Source: Candidatus Nitrosymbiomonas proteolyticus
Lineage (GTDB): Bacteria > Armatimonadota > Fimbriimonadia > Fimbriimonadales > Fimbriimonadaceae
Direction: 5' to 3'
Length of the DNA: 64,000 bases
Assembly (NCBI GenBank): GCA_017347465.1
Contig: AP021858.1
Location: forward strand, 2,745,317-2,809,316
In this document: in pieces, positions 35,427 through 45,200 of the stretch
Position numbering within the stretch: position 1 is the stretch's first letter
Layout of the letters: each line of letters starts with the position of its first letter
The notes under the pieces: generated by a model
Seen by the model: only the letters and a program-made list of their open reading frames with translations
Database searches by the model: none
What the model was told of the DNA's origin: nothing
Position numbers and translations under genes: made by a program

Positions 35427-35983
35427 TGCCTCTCCACGCAGCTCTTCGAGCCTTCGACACCGTTTCCGCCGGCTGGGGGTGGCTCGGTGCGACCCTCATT
35501 CCCGGGCTCTTCGTGCTTTACCTTGCCGTCGCGCCCTTGCTTGCGGCTCGGTTCAAACGCGTCGGGTCGAGGTTGATGATCCTCGCATGGGTCGCGATGC
35601 TCGGCGTACTCGTCGGTTTCTTCGGCTCTGAGCCCGCGCCGATCTACGGAATGCAGACGGTTCGATCAGAAAAAATGGAGCCCAACACGGACCCAGCGGA
35701 ACCGATCGATAAGGACCTTGCTGCCCAAGGCAGAAAGCTCTTCAACTCCCTTGCGTGCAAGAACTGCCACGGCCCCGATGGGACAGACCCCAAGGGCGCT
35801 CCCCGGCTAACCGGCGTTCACGAGCGATACCCAAACGCGGAGTGGTACATGCGGTTCATTCGCGATTCGAAGTCGGTGCGCCCCGGAAGCACGATGCCCT
35901 CGTTTCCTGCCCTCGAAGACGGCGAACTGCGGCAGCTTGCGGAGTTCCTGCGCGACCCTCAGAAGGGTGGCGCTTCGCCGTAA
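35426..35983 (+). CDS. Cytochrome b C-domain fused to c-type cytochrome
   Basis: This encodes 185 residues from the ATG that overlaps the previous stop (TGATG). Two membrane helices (about 17-43 and 52-69) are followed by a class I cytochrome c domain (about 95-180) with haem site CKNCH and a likely Met ligand in TMPSFPAL. The first residues (MPLHAALRAF) continue in frame upstream into about 17 codons that read ATPLDYG and QPAWYV, like the ATPLEILPEWYF segment of b6f subunit IV. The coding region may therefore begin earlier and be joined to the cytochrome b gene by a -1 shift. It probably passes electrons from menaquinol to a periplasmic acceptor. Confidence 0.72.
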   Translation: MPLHAALRAFDTVSAGWGWLGATLIPGLFVLYLAVAPLLAARFKRVGSRLMILAWVAMLGVLVGFFGSEPAPIYGMQTVRSEKMEPNTDPAEPIDKDLAAQGRKLFNSLACKNCHGPDGTDPKGAPRLTGVHERYPNAEWYMRFIRDSKSVRPGSTMPSFPALEDGELRQLAEFLRDPQKGGASP

Positions 35984-35988
35984 GCCGC

Positions 35989-36702
35989 TCACTGGCAGCC
36001 GTTCGGCGGAGGAGGCGGGGGCAGTGAGGTCGGCGGAACCTCAACGGTCGTCGCCAGCGGGACGGTTCCGTTTTCGACAAGCGCCGGCAAGGGAGCGCTG
36101 CAAGTCGTGATGAGGGTGCTGTACCTCTTCGCGTTGTACTCGTATGCCTTGTAGTAGCCCGTTGGGACGCTCGAGTTGCGGAGATGGATTCTCACCGCAT
36201 CGAGGGGAACCGCCCGACTGAAGTTCCCGGTCGAGTTCGTGGTGGCTGAGGTAAGCAACGTCCCTCCTCCATCGAAGAAATCGACGATCACCCCCGCAAT
36301 TCCTGAACTGGACCCGTCGCGGACCACTCGCCCGGTGACCGTCGAAGTCCCCACTGCGACCGTGACCGTGGCCTCGCGGAACTTCGTGGGGTCTTGAACG
36401 CTCGTGACCCTCACCGTCGCGGTCGTTGCGAACCCTGGAGCCGTATATTGTGCCGAAGTCGCCCCTGTTGGGACGATCGTTCCTTGCGTCGCTGACCATG
36501 TCACGCTAGGATCGGTCGCGCCGGTTACGGTCACCGAAAAGAGAACCGTTCCGTTCAGGCCGACAGTAACCGTGGTCGGAGAGATGGTGACGGTGATTCC
36601 GCCTCCCCCGCCGCCGGGCGCCCCCCCACCGCCGCAACTCATCAGCGGAAGGAAGACGGCAATAAGCAGGGCCCCGATCGACCAGCGAACGCAAGACTTC
36701 AC
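35989..36702 (-). CDS. Ig-like/carboxypeptidase-regulatory-like lipoprotein
   Basis: This encodes 237 residues from a GTG two bases after the cytidine deaminase stop. The signal peptide ends in lipobox LMSC followed by a Gly-rich linker, so it is probably a surface or periplasmic lipoprotein. A first beta domain (about 35-120) has the bacterial Ig-like pattern ITVTISPTTVTVGLNG with VTWSATQGTI. A second (about 125-210) resembles the regulatory-like fold with VTGRVVRDGSSSGIAGVIV. The C-terminus is poly-Pro. Such proteins often bind ligands or form extensions; the role is unknown. The start codon is uncertain because the better Shine-Dalgarno (AGGAGAG) fits a CTG six bases upstream. Confidence 0.65.
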   Translation of the reverse strand: MKSCVRWSIGALLIAVFLPLMSCGGGGAPGGGGGGITVTISPTTVTVGLNGTVLFSVTVTGATDPSVTWSATQGTIVPTGATSAQYTAPGFATTATVRVTSVQDPTKFREATVTVAVGTSTVTGRVVRDGSSSGIAGVIVDFFDGGGTLLTSATTNSTGNFSRAVPLDAVRIHLRNSSVPTGYYKAYEYNAKRYSTLITTCSAPLPALVENGTVPLATTVEVPPTSLPPPPPPNGCQ

Positions 36703-36704
36703 AA

Positions 36705-37133
36705 TCAGTACGACTCTCCTGCCGGGTCGTCGGTTCGTCCAACTGCCTGAGAACTGAACCCGTCGGGGAAAAGGGCTTCCAAAGTGAACTCCGAATACTG
36801 GCCGTCCTCCGAGCCGCACACGATGACAATATCAGGGCTTTCGGCAAACTCCGCCAGAACCTGGCGACAGGCTCCGCAAGGCGTCGCGCCGTCTTTCGTC
36901 GCCAGAACGACGGAACGGATCGACTGGCTTCCGCCTGCGACCATCTGAAAAATCGCATTCCTCTCGGCGCACATCGTCAGGCCGAAGCTAACGTTTTCGA
37001 CGTTGCAGCCGGACCAGATCTTCCCATCGGAACTCAGCAGCGCGGCCCCCACGGGATAGTTGCTGTAGGGCACGTAGGCGTTGGCCCGAACCTGCCAGGC
37101 CGTGCGCCAAAGCTCTTCGAACTCCGAAGCCAT
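36705..37133 (-). CDS. cdd: Cytidine deaminase
   Basis: This encodes 142 residues, the short tetrameric type. The zinc site is present: CAERNA, with the catalytic Glu next to the first Cys, and PCGACRQ with the other two Cys ligands. The FGLTMCAE context is typical. It converts cytidine and deoxycytidine to uridine forms in pyrimidine salvage. It lies 4 bases after mutS2 and is likely in the same operon. The C-terminal 20 residues are longer than usual for the family and not conserved. Confidence 0.92.
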   Translation of the reverse strand: MASEFEELWRTAWQVRANAYVPYSNYPVGAALLSSDGKIWSGCNVENVSFGLTMCAERNAIFQMVAGGSQSIRSVVLATKDGATPCGACRQVLAEFAESPDIVIVCGSEDGQYSEFTLEALFPDGFSSQAVGRTDDPAGESY

Positions 37134-37137
37134 CTGC

Positions 37138-39471
37138 CTACTTTAGCACCACGACGGTGACTCCATGCCCGCCTTCGGTGTCCTCAGCAAAGCCGAACGA
37201 ACGAACATGCTTGTGTTTGCGCAAGAGATCATGGGTCAACCGGCGGAGAATCCCCTCGCCCTTGCCATGGACCACACGAACCGTGTCGAACGACGCCAAG
37301 ACCGCCTCGTCGAGGAACTTCTCCAACTCGCTCAGGGCGTCTTCGGCGCGTTTGGCCCGGAGGTGAATCTCCGGACGGAGGTTCATCGCGCGGTTGAGCC
37401 CAAGGCTCTTTCGGGGCTTGGAGGCCGGAGGAGCCGACTCGACCACCCGCACTTGGGCGACCTTCACCTTGAGTCTGAGCGATCCCATCTGAACCTGAAC
37501 CGTGTCTCCTTGAGGGTCCGAGAGGAGCGTGCCGACACCGGCGTACCCCTCGATTCTCACCGGCGCTCCCTTGGCCAGCGGCGCGCTTACGTCCACAGGA
37601 GCCTCAGCCACCTCGAACTCCTCGGCCCGTTCGGCCGCGACTTCCTGAAGAGCCTTGAACTCCTTTCGCGCGTGATCTACCGATGTCGCGTCCCTCGGCG
37701 ACTTCGCAAGCTCCTCGAAAATCCTCATGGCCTCCAAGCGAATGTCGCGCATGGCCGATTCGAATTCCCGAGAGAGTTCCTCCCTCGCCTTTTTCTTGGC
37801 TTCGGCCGCCTCCGCAAGCTTCTTCTCCGCTTGCGTCTGAGCTTTTTGCAGCTCGCTCAACCGCCGGTCGGCTTCGGATTGAGCGGTCCGCGCCCGCTTC
37901 TCGGCGACCTCCAGGCTCTCCATCATGAGCGTGAGGTCCTGGTGCTCCGGGCTGAGACCGTCCGTCGCTACCTCGATTACGTCCTCAGGAAGCCCATACC
38001 GCTCGGCGATCTTGAGCGCGTGGCTTGCTCCCGGCGAACCCATAATGAGATGGTACGTGGGCTTGAGGCTCTTGGCGTCGAACTCCATCGCGGCGTTTTC
38101 GAAACCTTCGGTGTTGTAGGCGAACGCCTTGAGTTCCCCGAAGTGCGTGCTGGCGACGACGATCGCCTTCCCCGCTTTCAGGCGAAGCAAGACAGCCCGC
38201 GCGAGCGCAGCTCCTTCCGCCGGATCGGTCCCGGCTCCGAGTTCGTCCAGCAGCACGAGCGCGCCGGGCGACAGCCCCTTGATCGCGGCAGCTATGTTCT
38301 TGATGTGCCCGCTGAAGGTTGAGAGCGATTGCTGGATGCTCTGCTCGTCGCCGATGTCGCACCAAAACTGAGTGAAAGGCCCCAGACGAACGGCATCCGC
38401 AGGCGGAGGTATCCCGCATTGAGCCAGCAAGGCGCAAAGCCCGATCGTCTTAATCGCGACGGTCTTTCCTCCGGTGTTGGGACCGGTGATGAGAAGTCCG
38501 TTCCGCTCAAACCCGACCTCGACGTCGAGGGGAACGACGATAGCAGGATCGAGAAGGGGATGCCTGGCCCTCCGCAATGAGATTCCGTGCTGATCGCCGA
38601 CGAGATCGGGCGCAGACCCAGCCCAAGAGTTCGAAAGCCGGACTTTGGCGAGGAGCAGGTCGAACCTCGCAGCGGATTCGATACCTCCCAGGGTTTCGGG
38701 CGCAACGCTTCCCAGGGCAGCGGACAATTGAGTCAGCACCCGTTGAATCTCTTCCTCGATCTCGCCTTCGATCTGGCGGATGGCATTCGTTAGCTGGAGA
38801 ACGTCTTCTGGCTCCACGAAGACCGTCTGCCCGCTCGCGCTCGAACCATGGACGATCCCGCGAATCTTGCCTTTGTGCTCCGCCTTCAGCGGGATCACGT
38901 ACCGGTTGTCGCGCTGGGTGTAAAGCGGGTCGGAGAGCAGCGCGCGGGTCTTGCCTGAGACGTAGCTTTGTACTCGTTCGAGAACCTTGCCCTGGTGGGA
39001 GGTCAGCCTGCGTCTCAACCTTGCAAGCTCCGGGCTCGCCGAATCCCGCACTTCGCCCGAAGGCTCGAGAGATTGGAACACCTGCCGCTCGATCGCTTGG
39101 GCGGCAGGGAACTCGAGCGCGAGTTGCCTCAAGAGGGGAAGCGGAGATTCGCACTTCTCGACGAACTCGCGGAAGGTCCGCATCGCCTGGAGCCCCTGAG
39201 CGATTTGGAAGATGTCCCTTCCGCCCAGGCAAGCCCCTTTCGACGCTAGCGTCACGAGTTCACCGAAGTCTTGGACCGCCGCCAAGCTCGGAGGGCTCCC
39301 CTGCTCAGAGAGCCCCGTCGATTCCAGCGTCTCGGCCCACAAGCCCTCCACCCCGTCCAGCGTCATCCTCGGACGCTGGGCGCAGGCCCGCTCGCGGCCC
39401 ATTGGGGTCTCGCAATGACCAGCCAAGAGTTCGAGAACTTCAGCGAATTCCAGCACTTCGAGGGCGTGCAT
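37138..39471 (-). CDS. mutS2: MutS2, endonuclease/ribosome-rescue ATPase
   Basis: This encodes 777 residues, family length. It has the MutS core and clamp, the ATPase with Walker A TGPNTGGKT and the LLDELGAGTDPAEG segment, a long coiled region (about 500-620) rich in Ala, Lys and Glu, and a C-terminal Smr nuclease domain with VHGKGEGILR. MutS2 suppresses recombination and, in some bacteria, splits collided ribosomes. The open frame extends 37 codons upstream without homology; the ATG chosen opens HALEVLEF, the usual start. A CACAAT box lies exactly 7 bases before it and no Shine-Dalgarno is seen. Confidence 0.93.
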   Translation of the reverse strand: MHALEVLEFAEVLELLAGHCETPMGRERACAQRPRMTLDGVEGLWAETLESTGLSEQGSPPSLAAVQDFGELVTLASKGACLGGRDIFQIAQGLQAMRTFREFVEKCESPLPLLRQLALEFPAAQAIERQVFQSLEPSGEVRDSASPELARLRRRLTSHQGKVLERVQSYVSGKTRALLSDPLYTQRDNRYVIPLKAEHKGKIRGIVHGSSASGQTVFVEPEDVLQLTNAIRQIEGEIEEEIQRVLTQLSAALGSVAPETLGGIESAARFDLLLAKVRLSNSWAGSAPDLVGDQHGISLRRARHPLLDPAIVVPLDVEVGFERNGLLITGPNTGGKTVAIKTIGLCALLAQCGIPPPADAVRLGPFTQFWCDIGDEQSIQQSLSTFSGHIKNIAAAIKGLSPGALVLLDELGAGTDPAEGAALARAVLLRLKAGKAIVVASTHFGELKAFAYNTEGFENAAMEFDAKSLKPTYHLIMGSPGASHALKIAERYGLPEDVIEVATDGLSPEHQDLTLMMESLEVAEKRARTAQSEADRRLSELQKAQTQAEKKLAEAAEAKKKAREELSREFESAMRDIRLEAMRIFEELAKSPRDATSVDHARKEFKALQEVAAERAEEFEVAEAPVDVSAPLAKGAPVRIEGYAGVGTLLSDPQGDTVQVQMGSLRLKVKVAQVRVVESAPPASKPRKSLGLNRAMNLRPEIHLRAKRAEDALSELEKFLDEAVLASFDTVRVVHGKGEGILRRLTHDLLRKHKHVRSFGFAEDTEGGHGVTVVVLK

Positions 39472-39478
39472 CGTCGAG

Positions 39479-39484
39479 ATTGTG
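39479..39484 (-). promoter_or_regulatory. Candidate leaderless -10 box (CACAAT) for mutS2-cdd
   Basis: CACAAT on the minus strand is followed by 7 bases and the mutS2 ATG at 39471, with no Shine-Dalgarno. The neighbouring upstream gene is divergent, so a promoter must lie in this 80-base region. Confidence 0.42.
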
Positions 39485-39540
39485 CCTGATTTGCTCTCCC
39501 CCTCTGTCTGGCGTCTCGGCAAGGAGCGGTTCGTCCCCGG

Positions 39541-39546
39541 TATCCT
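39541..39546 (+). promoter_or_regulatory. Candidate leaderless -10 box (TATCCT) of the DNRLRE-type gene
   Basis: TATCCT is followed by 8 bases and a GTG start at 39555. A weak alternative is the ATG at 39564. The same hexamer precedes the membrane-protein gene at 16943. Confidence 0.35.
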
Positions 39547-39554
39547 CTCCTTAG

Positions 39555-40235
39555 GTGAACCTGATGTCCGCATTCCTCGCATTGAGCCTGCTATCTGCGT
39601 GGGCAGGAACGTCCGCGCTCGACACGACGGTTACTTTGACCGCCACCGACGATGTTTGGGCGTACCCGCACGCGGGCGATCCCACGTCCGATCCGTTTCT
39701 GAGGGTGTGGGGTTCAGAAGGAGAGAGCGTAGGCCCGAGCGACCTTTTCGAAGGAACTTGGTCCTACAGCTTCGCTCGGTTCGACCTGAGTTCTGTGCCC
39801 GCGAAAGGCTCTCTCAAGTCCGCTAAGTTAGTCCTCATGGTCGCCTACAACGACTCCCTCAGTGTGGAAGACGCCAAGCGGTTTCCCATTGAGGCTCGAC
39901 TCGCAGGGAGCGACTTCCGAGAGAAAGGATGGGTCTTCGAAGACGTAGCGAAGGTCGCGCCGAAGAAGGGCAAGGAGTTCCTGTTGGGCTTTAACTATCC
40001 CGCGTCGTGGACCGAGGGCAAGCCGACCCGGGTCGAGATCGACCTCCTAAAGGGTGAGGGCGGATTCGAAAAGTCCCTTTGGCAGGCCCTTGCTTCTTCG
40101 AAATCGCTCGCCTTGGCGCTCACCTCGCCCATCAGTCCCGGAGACCTCGGAAGGTCCGCCGTGTACCGCATTCACTCTCGCAACGGCGACGCCGAGCTTG
40201 CGCCGAAGTTGGTCCTGACCGTTGCCCCAGGTTAG
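39555..40235 (+). CDS. Secreted DNRLRE-like beta-sandwich protein
   Basis: This encodes 226 residues. A signal peptide (about 1-21) is followed by one domain of about 200 residues with the pattern of DNRLRE and similar carbohydrate-binding jelly rolls: an early VTLTATDDVWAY, a central SYSFARFDLSSVPAKGSLKSAKLVL, and a late SRNGDAELAPKLVLTV. Such domains occur in surface adhesins and polysaccharide-active enzymes, but here the domain stands alone. The end overlaps by four bases the end of the convergent metal ATPase gene. An ATG three codons later could also be the start. Confidence 0.68.
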   Translation: MNLMSAFLALSLLSAWAGTSALDTTVTLTATDDVWAYPHAGDPTSDPFLRVWGSEGESVGPSDLFEGTWSYSFARFDLSSVPAKGSLKSAKLVLMVAYNDSLSVEDAKRFPIEARLAGSDFREKGWVFEDVAKVAPKKGKEFLLGFNYPASWTEGKPTRVEIDLLKGEGGFEKSLWQALASSKSLALALTSPISPGDLGRSAVYRIHSRNGDAELAPKLVLTVAPG

Positions 40236-42196
40236 CGCTTCGGACCCGAAAGCAATCGCAGTCCGTTGAGGATCACGAGCACGGTCGATCCTTCGTGCCC
40301 CACAACGGCCAGCGGCAGCGCCCAAGTCTTCAGTTGGGGAGCGAGCGGCCCCAGGACCTGGGTCGAAATCGCGAGCGCCACGATGACAGCGGTCGCAAAG
40401 TAGAGGTTGGAGCGAATGATCTGGGTCGTAGAACGCCCCAACCGCAGCAACTGGTCGATTCCTTCCAGCTTGTCGCGCATCAGCACAACGTCCGCGGCGT
40501 TGAGGGCGATGTCGCTTCCCAATCCTCCCATGGCAACGCCGAGATCGGCCACCGTCAAGGAAGGGGCATCGTTGATCCCGTCGCCGACCATCATGACCCG
40601 ATATCCACTCTGGCGGTAGTTGCGAAGGAGGGTTGCCTTTTCTTCGGGCATGAGACCGGCGTGAACGTCCTCAATGCCCACTTCGGCAGCCACGGCCCTT
40701 GCCGTTTCGGCCGTGTCCCCGGTCAGCATGACGACCTTCTTTGCTCCGAGCGAGCGGACCTTTTCGACCAAGGCCTTGCTCTTAGGTCGGGGCTCATCGC
40801 GCAATCCGAACGCGGTCCACTCCCCTTCGCACTCGAGGAGCGCTACCGTCATCCCTTCGCGCTGCATCGACTCCATGTGCCGCGCGACCTCTTCACGGAG
40901 GGGAGATTCGGGCGAATCGAACATTCTTCGCTGCCCTACTCGCACCCGCTTGCCCTCGATGACCGCCTCCACTCCCATCCCGGCAACGCTCCAGTGCTCG
41001 GTGGCCACTGGAATCGATAGGTCTCGCTCCCGCGCGGCGCGGACGATGGCTTGGGCCAACGGGTGCTCGCTGAACTGCTCGACGGCGGCCGCCAGCGAAA
41101 GCCAACTCGCGGCTTCTGAACTGAATTCCTTTCCGGCCCGCCAACACGCGCCCTCGCCCATGCATTCGGCCCCTACCGCCACGCCCACGTGCTGCGAGCA
41201 AACGCAAATCTCCACGAGTTGGGGCTTGCCTTCGGTGAGCGTTCCCGTCTTGTCCAGCGCGATCAGATCGACAACGCCCGCCGTTTCGATGAACTCGCCA
41301 CCTCGGATCAAAATCCCCTGTCTCGCGGCCCACGCGATCGCGCTGAGCGTGCTCGCCGGGGTCGAGATCACAACCGCACAAGGACTCAGCGCAACTAAAA
41401 GGGTGAGACTTGCATAGATCGCATCGGAGGATGCTTGGCCGGCGAGATACCGAATCAGCAAAGAGGCCGCCGCCGCGCTAAGGACGAAATACGTATAGCG
41501 TTGGCCGAACCAATCGCTGATTCTTTCGCCGCTCGCCTTGTTCTCTTGCGCCTCGCGGACTAGCTCGACGATCCGGTCGAGCGTGGTGGCTCCGCTCGGC
41601 GCGGTGACCTGAACGACCAGCATCCCTTCCAGGTTCTGGGTCCCCGCGAAAACGAGGTCGCCTGAGAGCTTGGGGATTGGCTCCGATTCGCCCGTCATCG
41701 CCGATTGATCGATCGAGCTTGATCCGGAAACCACTTCGCCGTCGATGGGAACGCTTTCGAAGGCTAAGACCCGAACCCTGTCGCCCGGCTGCAACGAGGA
41801 GACGGGAACGCGCCGTTCCCCTGTTGCGTCGATTCGTATTGCTTCGGTCGGACGTAGTTTGACCAATCCCTCGATTGCGGAACGGGTGCGAGCCATCGCG
41901 AAGCTCTCAAGCGTGCTGGACAGGCTGAAAAGGAACAGCAGGATCGCCGCTTCCATGGGATGGCCCACCGCCACAGCGCCCGCGGCGGCGATTACCATCA
42001 GCATATTGACGTCGAGGCTCCGTTCCTTGAGCGACCGCCAAGCCGCCCCCACCGCGAAGTAGGAACCTGTTAGTACGCTGAGGTACGGAAACACTGAAGT
42101 GGGCAAGATCATGCCCACAACCATGAACACTCCGCAAAGCGAGGTCAGGAGCGCCTTCCAGTCCAGCAACTTCCTCATCGTTTTCGACGGTGGCAC
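40232..42196 (-). CDS. Heavy-metal P1B-4-type ATPase
   Basis: This encodes 654 residues. Motifs: phosphatase TGES, membrane SPC in ALSPCAVVISTP, phosphorylation DKTGTLT, and hinge GDGINDAPS. The last membrane helices carry HEGSTVLV. SPC together with HEGxT marks the P1B-4 subgroup (CoaT, CtpD, PfeT), which export Co, Fe(II), Ni or Zn; there is no N-terminal HMA domain, as usual for that group. A Cys/His-rich stretch follows DKTGTLT by 15 residues (Cys in ICVCSQH, ECMG, GACW) and might sense metal. It is last in the efflux operon, 40 bases after the RND gene. The start could instead be an ATG 18 bases downstream. Confidence 0.85.
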   Translation of the reverse strand: MPPSKTMRKLLDWKALLTSLCGVFMVVGMILPTSVFPYLSVLTGSYFAVGAAWRSLKERSLDVNMLMVIAAAGAVAVGHPMEAAILLFLFSLSSTLESFAMARTRSAIEGLVKLRPTEAIRIDATGERRVPVSSLQPGDRVRVLAFESVPIDGEVVSGSSSIDQSAMTGESEPIPKLSGDLVFAGTQNLEGMLVVQVTAPSGATTLDRIVELVREAQENKASGERISDWFGQRYTYFVLSAAAASLLIRYLAGQASSDAIYASLTLLVALSPCAVVISTPASTLSAIAWAARQGILIRGGEFIETAGVVDLIALDKTGTLTEGKPQLVEICVCSQHVGVAVGAECMGEGACWRAGKEFSSEAASWLSLAAAVEQFSEHPLAQAIVRAARERDLSIPVATEHWSVAGMGVEAVIEGKRVRVGQRRMFDSPESPLREEVARHMESMQREGMTVALLECEGEWTAFGLRDEPRPKSKALVEKVRSLGAKKVVMLTGDTAETARAVAAEVGIEDVHAGLMPEEKATLLRNYRQSGYRVMMVGDGINDAPSLTVADLGVAMGGLGSDIALNAADVVLMRDKLEGIDQLLRLGRSTTQIIRSNLYFATAVIVALAISTQVLGPLAPQLKTWALPLAVVGHEGSTVLVILNGLRLLSGPKR

Positions 42197-42236
42197 ATCC
42201 CGCCGACGAAAGACAACGCCAAGCCCGCCGTTCGAA

Positions 42237-45200
42237 CTAGTCGACGCCGACTTCAGCGCCGGCTTGGGATTCGGGATCGTCTTCCCCTTCGACGCTGAAC
42301 TCCTTGGGCTTGTCGGGAGGCCGGATTCCGAGGCGGTTGCGGCCTATGCTACCGAGCCAGTTCGAGAAGTCGTCGAAAATGGTGTACGAGCAAGGGATTA
42401 CGACCAGCGTCAACAGAGTCGAGAGGGCGATCCCGCCGATGATCGTGATCCCGATCGTCTCGCGAAACTCCGAGCCTCGTCCGATCGCAAGCGCGACAGG
42501 CAGCATGCCTAGAATCAGCGCCAGCGTCGTCATCATGATCGGCCGGAGTCGGGTCGGCCCGGATTCCATGATGGCCTCGTCCCTCGCGAACCCCCGCCTC
42601 CGAAGGGTGTTCGTGTAATCGACGAGCAGGATCGCGTTCTTGCCCACAAGCCCCACCAGCGTGATGATCCCCACCATGCCCACGATGTTGAGGGTTTTGT
42701 CCGTCAAGATCAGTGCAAGCAGCGCGCCGACCATCGCCTGAGGCTGTGCGAGTTGAATGATGAAGGGATATAGAAGATTGTCATAGAGCGAGGCAAGCAA
42801 CATATACACAAGAACAAAGGCGATTCCCAGCGCTCCGAAGATGTACCCAGCCTCGCGGGCTTGAAAGTCTGCCTGGCCCAAGGGTTTGAGCCGCACGCCC
42901 TCCGGCACCAAGTTCTCCTTCTGGATCCACTGGTCGATGACTGATTGAACCGAGCCTGCGGCAAATCCGGGCAGCAAGTTCGCGGTGAGTCGAATCTCCT
43001 CCTCCCGGTCACGACGCTCGATCTTGTCGACCCCTACGCCCTGTTCGATCTGCGCCACTGTGCCCAAGAAAACGGGCCTACCTTGCACAAACGTGATTGG
43101 AAGTTGCTCGACGATGCGAGGATCATTCCGGTCTTCCAGGTCCATCATGACCCGGATGTCATACTCTTTACCTAGCACCCTATACTTTGTATCGGTGTTG
43201 CCCTCGTAGAGGACGCGCATAGTGTTGGCGACGTCGGCCGCCGTCAGCCCCATGTCGGCCAAACGAACTCGGTCCGGAATCGCCCGTACCTCGGGTTTGC
43301 CCGGCTTTGTACTGATGTCGGGGCTGATGACGCCCTTCACTTCGCCCAGCGCGAGGCGTTCCTTGATCTTGGTGACTGTCGCCAGCAGGAGCTCGCGATC
43401 CTCCGACGCGAAGGACATTTGGATCGGCGCTCCAAACCCCTGAGCGTCGCCCGATCCAACCGTGATCTCGGCGCCGGGAACCTTGCCCAGCGCTTCCAGA
43501 ATGTCGGCCTGGACCGCGGTGTCGGCTCGAACTCGAAGCGTTTCCCCTTCCGAATGGGCGAACCCAAGCGAATCCAGAAGGGCCTTGCGGTCGTGGAGGG
43601 TCGCGACGACTCGTCCATAATTCGTGCCGCTTTCTTGTCCCCGGGATCCGATATCGGTTTGGACGTACTTGACATCGGGGTGGGCGGACACCACTTCCTC
43701 GATCCGCTCCAAGACCTTCGAGGTCATTTCGAGGCTGGAACCGGGAGCAAGCGCGACGTTCACACTTACCGAGCCCGCATCCGTCGGGGGGAAGAACGCA
43801 AACTTGAAGATCGGTTCGCCTTTCCAAGAACCGTACGCAAACCCCAGCAAAGCGAACAGCGGAAACACGAGCCCAAAGAGCAATCCGTTGAGGATCACTT
43901 TCGGCGTCAAAGCTCGGCGAACTAGGTTGATCAGGAACACGAGGACGCCGAGCCCCACCGCCGCCACGATCATCGGAATCGTCGAGAAGATCGCTTCAGC
44001 GGCCGAAGGAGCGAAACTCCCGCCAATCATCATGAACACGCCGATCAGGACCACGAAGCCCGAAATGAATACAAACCACCTGTGAAGCAGCGCCCAGGAC
44101 AACGTCCGCCGATACGCCTTTTGCAGATTCTCGAAGCGACGTTCGAACATTTGTGCGAACCGGCCCGTCGGGTGCTCGACGTCCTCACCCTTCCGATACC
44201 ACCTCGAAGCCAGCATCGGGGTAACCGTGAACGAGACGAACAGCGATAGCAGAGTCGCGACGGCGAAACCTACGCCCAGCGGCTTGAAGAATTGGCCGAC
44301 GACCCCGCCCATGAATGCGATGGGAATGAAGACGACCACGTCCGCCAGAGTGATGGCGATCGCGGCCAGCCCGATCTCGCTTCGGCCGTTCAACGCGGCA
44401 TGAAAGGGCTCTTCACCCATTCTGAGGTGACGATAGATGTTCTCGAGGACGACGATCGCGTCATCGACCAGCACGCCGATGGCAAGCGACAAAGCGAGCA
44501 TCGACATGAAGTTGATCGTGAATCCCAATGCGTTGAGGACGACGAACGTACCCAACAGACACACCGGAATCGCGGTCGCAACAATGATCGTTCCGCGCAA
44601 GTTGTGAAGAAAAACGTATACGATGATGCCGACGAGAGCAATTCCGAAGAACAGCGCGAAGTTCAGGTCGAAGAGCGACTCCGAGATCTGTTCGGCCTGG
44701 TTGAACGTGGCTTCGAAGGAAACGTCGAACTCGCCCTCCAGCTTCTTGGCAACGTTCTCGACTCCGGCGACCACGTCGATCGCTCCGGCCCCACGGGCCT
44801 TTTGGACCGACATAATCACCGCGTCCGAACCGTTCAGTCGACTCCACGTTCGCCGCTCCGTCACGCCGTCCGTGATTTCGGCCACGTCTTTGAGCCGAAC
44901 GACGGTTTTCTTGCCACCCATCACGTTCGGGTCGGAGAGCGACAGCGTGCTGTTGCGAATCTCCTCAATCGAGCGGAACTCGCCGAGCACGCGAACGCTG
45001 AACTCCTGTTCTCCCGACACCAGCCGGCCGCTCGGAACGTTCAAGGAGTTGCTCTGGATCGCCCGAACTACTTGGTTGATTCCAACCCCGTAGGCAAGCA
45101 ACTTGTCTTTTTTGATCGCAACTCGGATTTCGCGAACTTCTCCGCCTGAAACCGCTACTGATGCGACGCCAGGCACCCGAGAAAACCGATCTTTGAACTT

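Noticed and set aside
37140..37145. TAAAGT 6 bases before the cytidine deaminase start as a leaderless promoter
   Set aside because: It consists of the last codons and stop of mutS2, and the gene follows mutS2 by 4 bases, so an operon is a simpler reading.
40079..41020. A 313-codon open frame on the + strand inside the P1B-4 ATPase gene
   Set aside because: It lies antisense to a gene with clear motifs, has the low-complexity Arg/Ser composition of GC-rich shadow frames and shows no motif.
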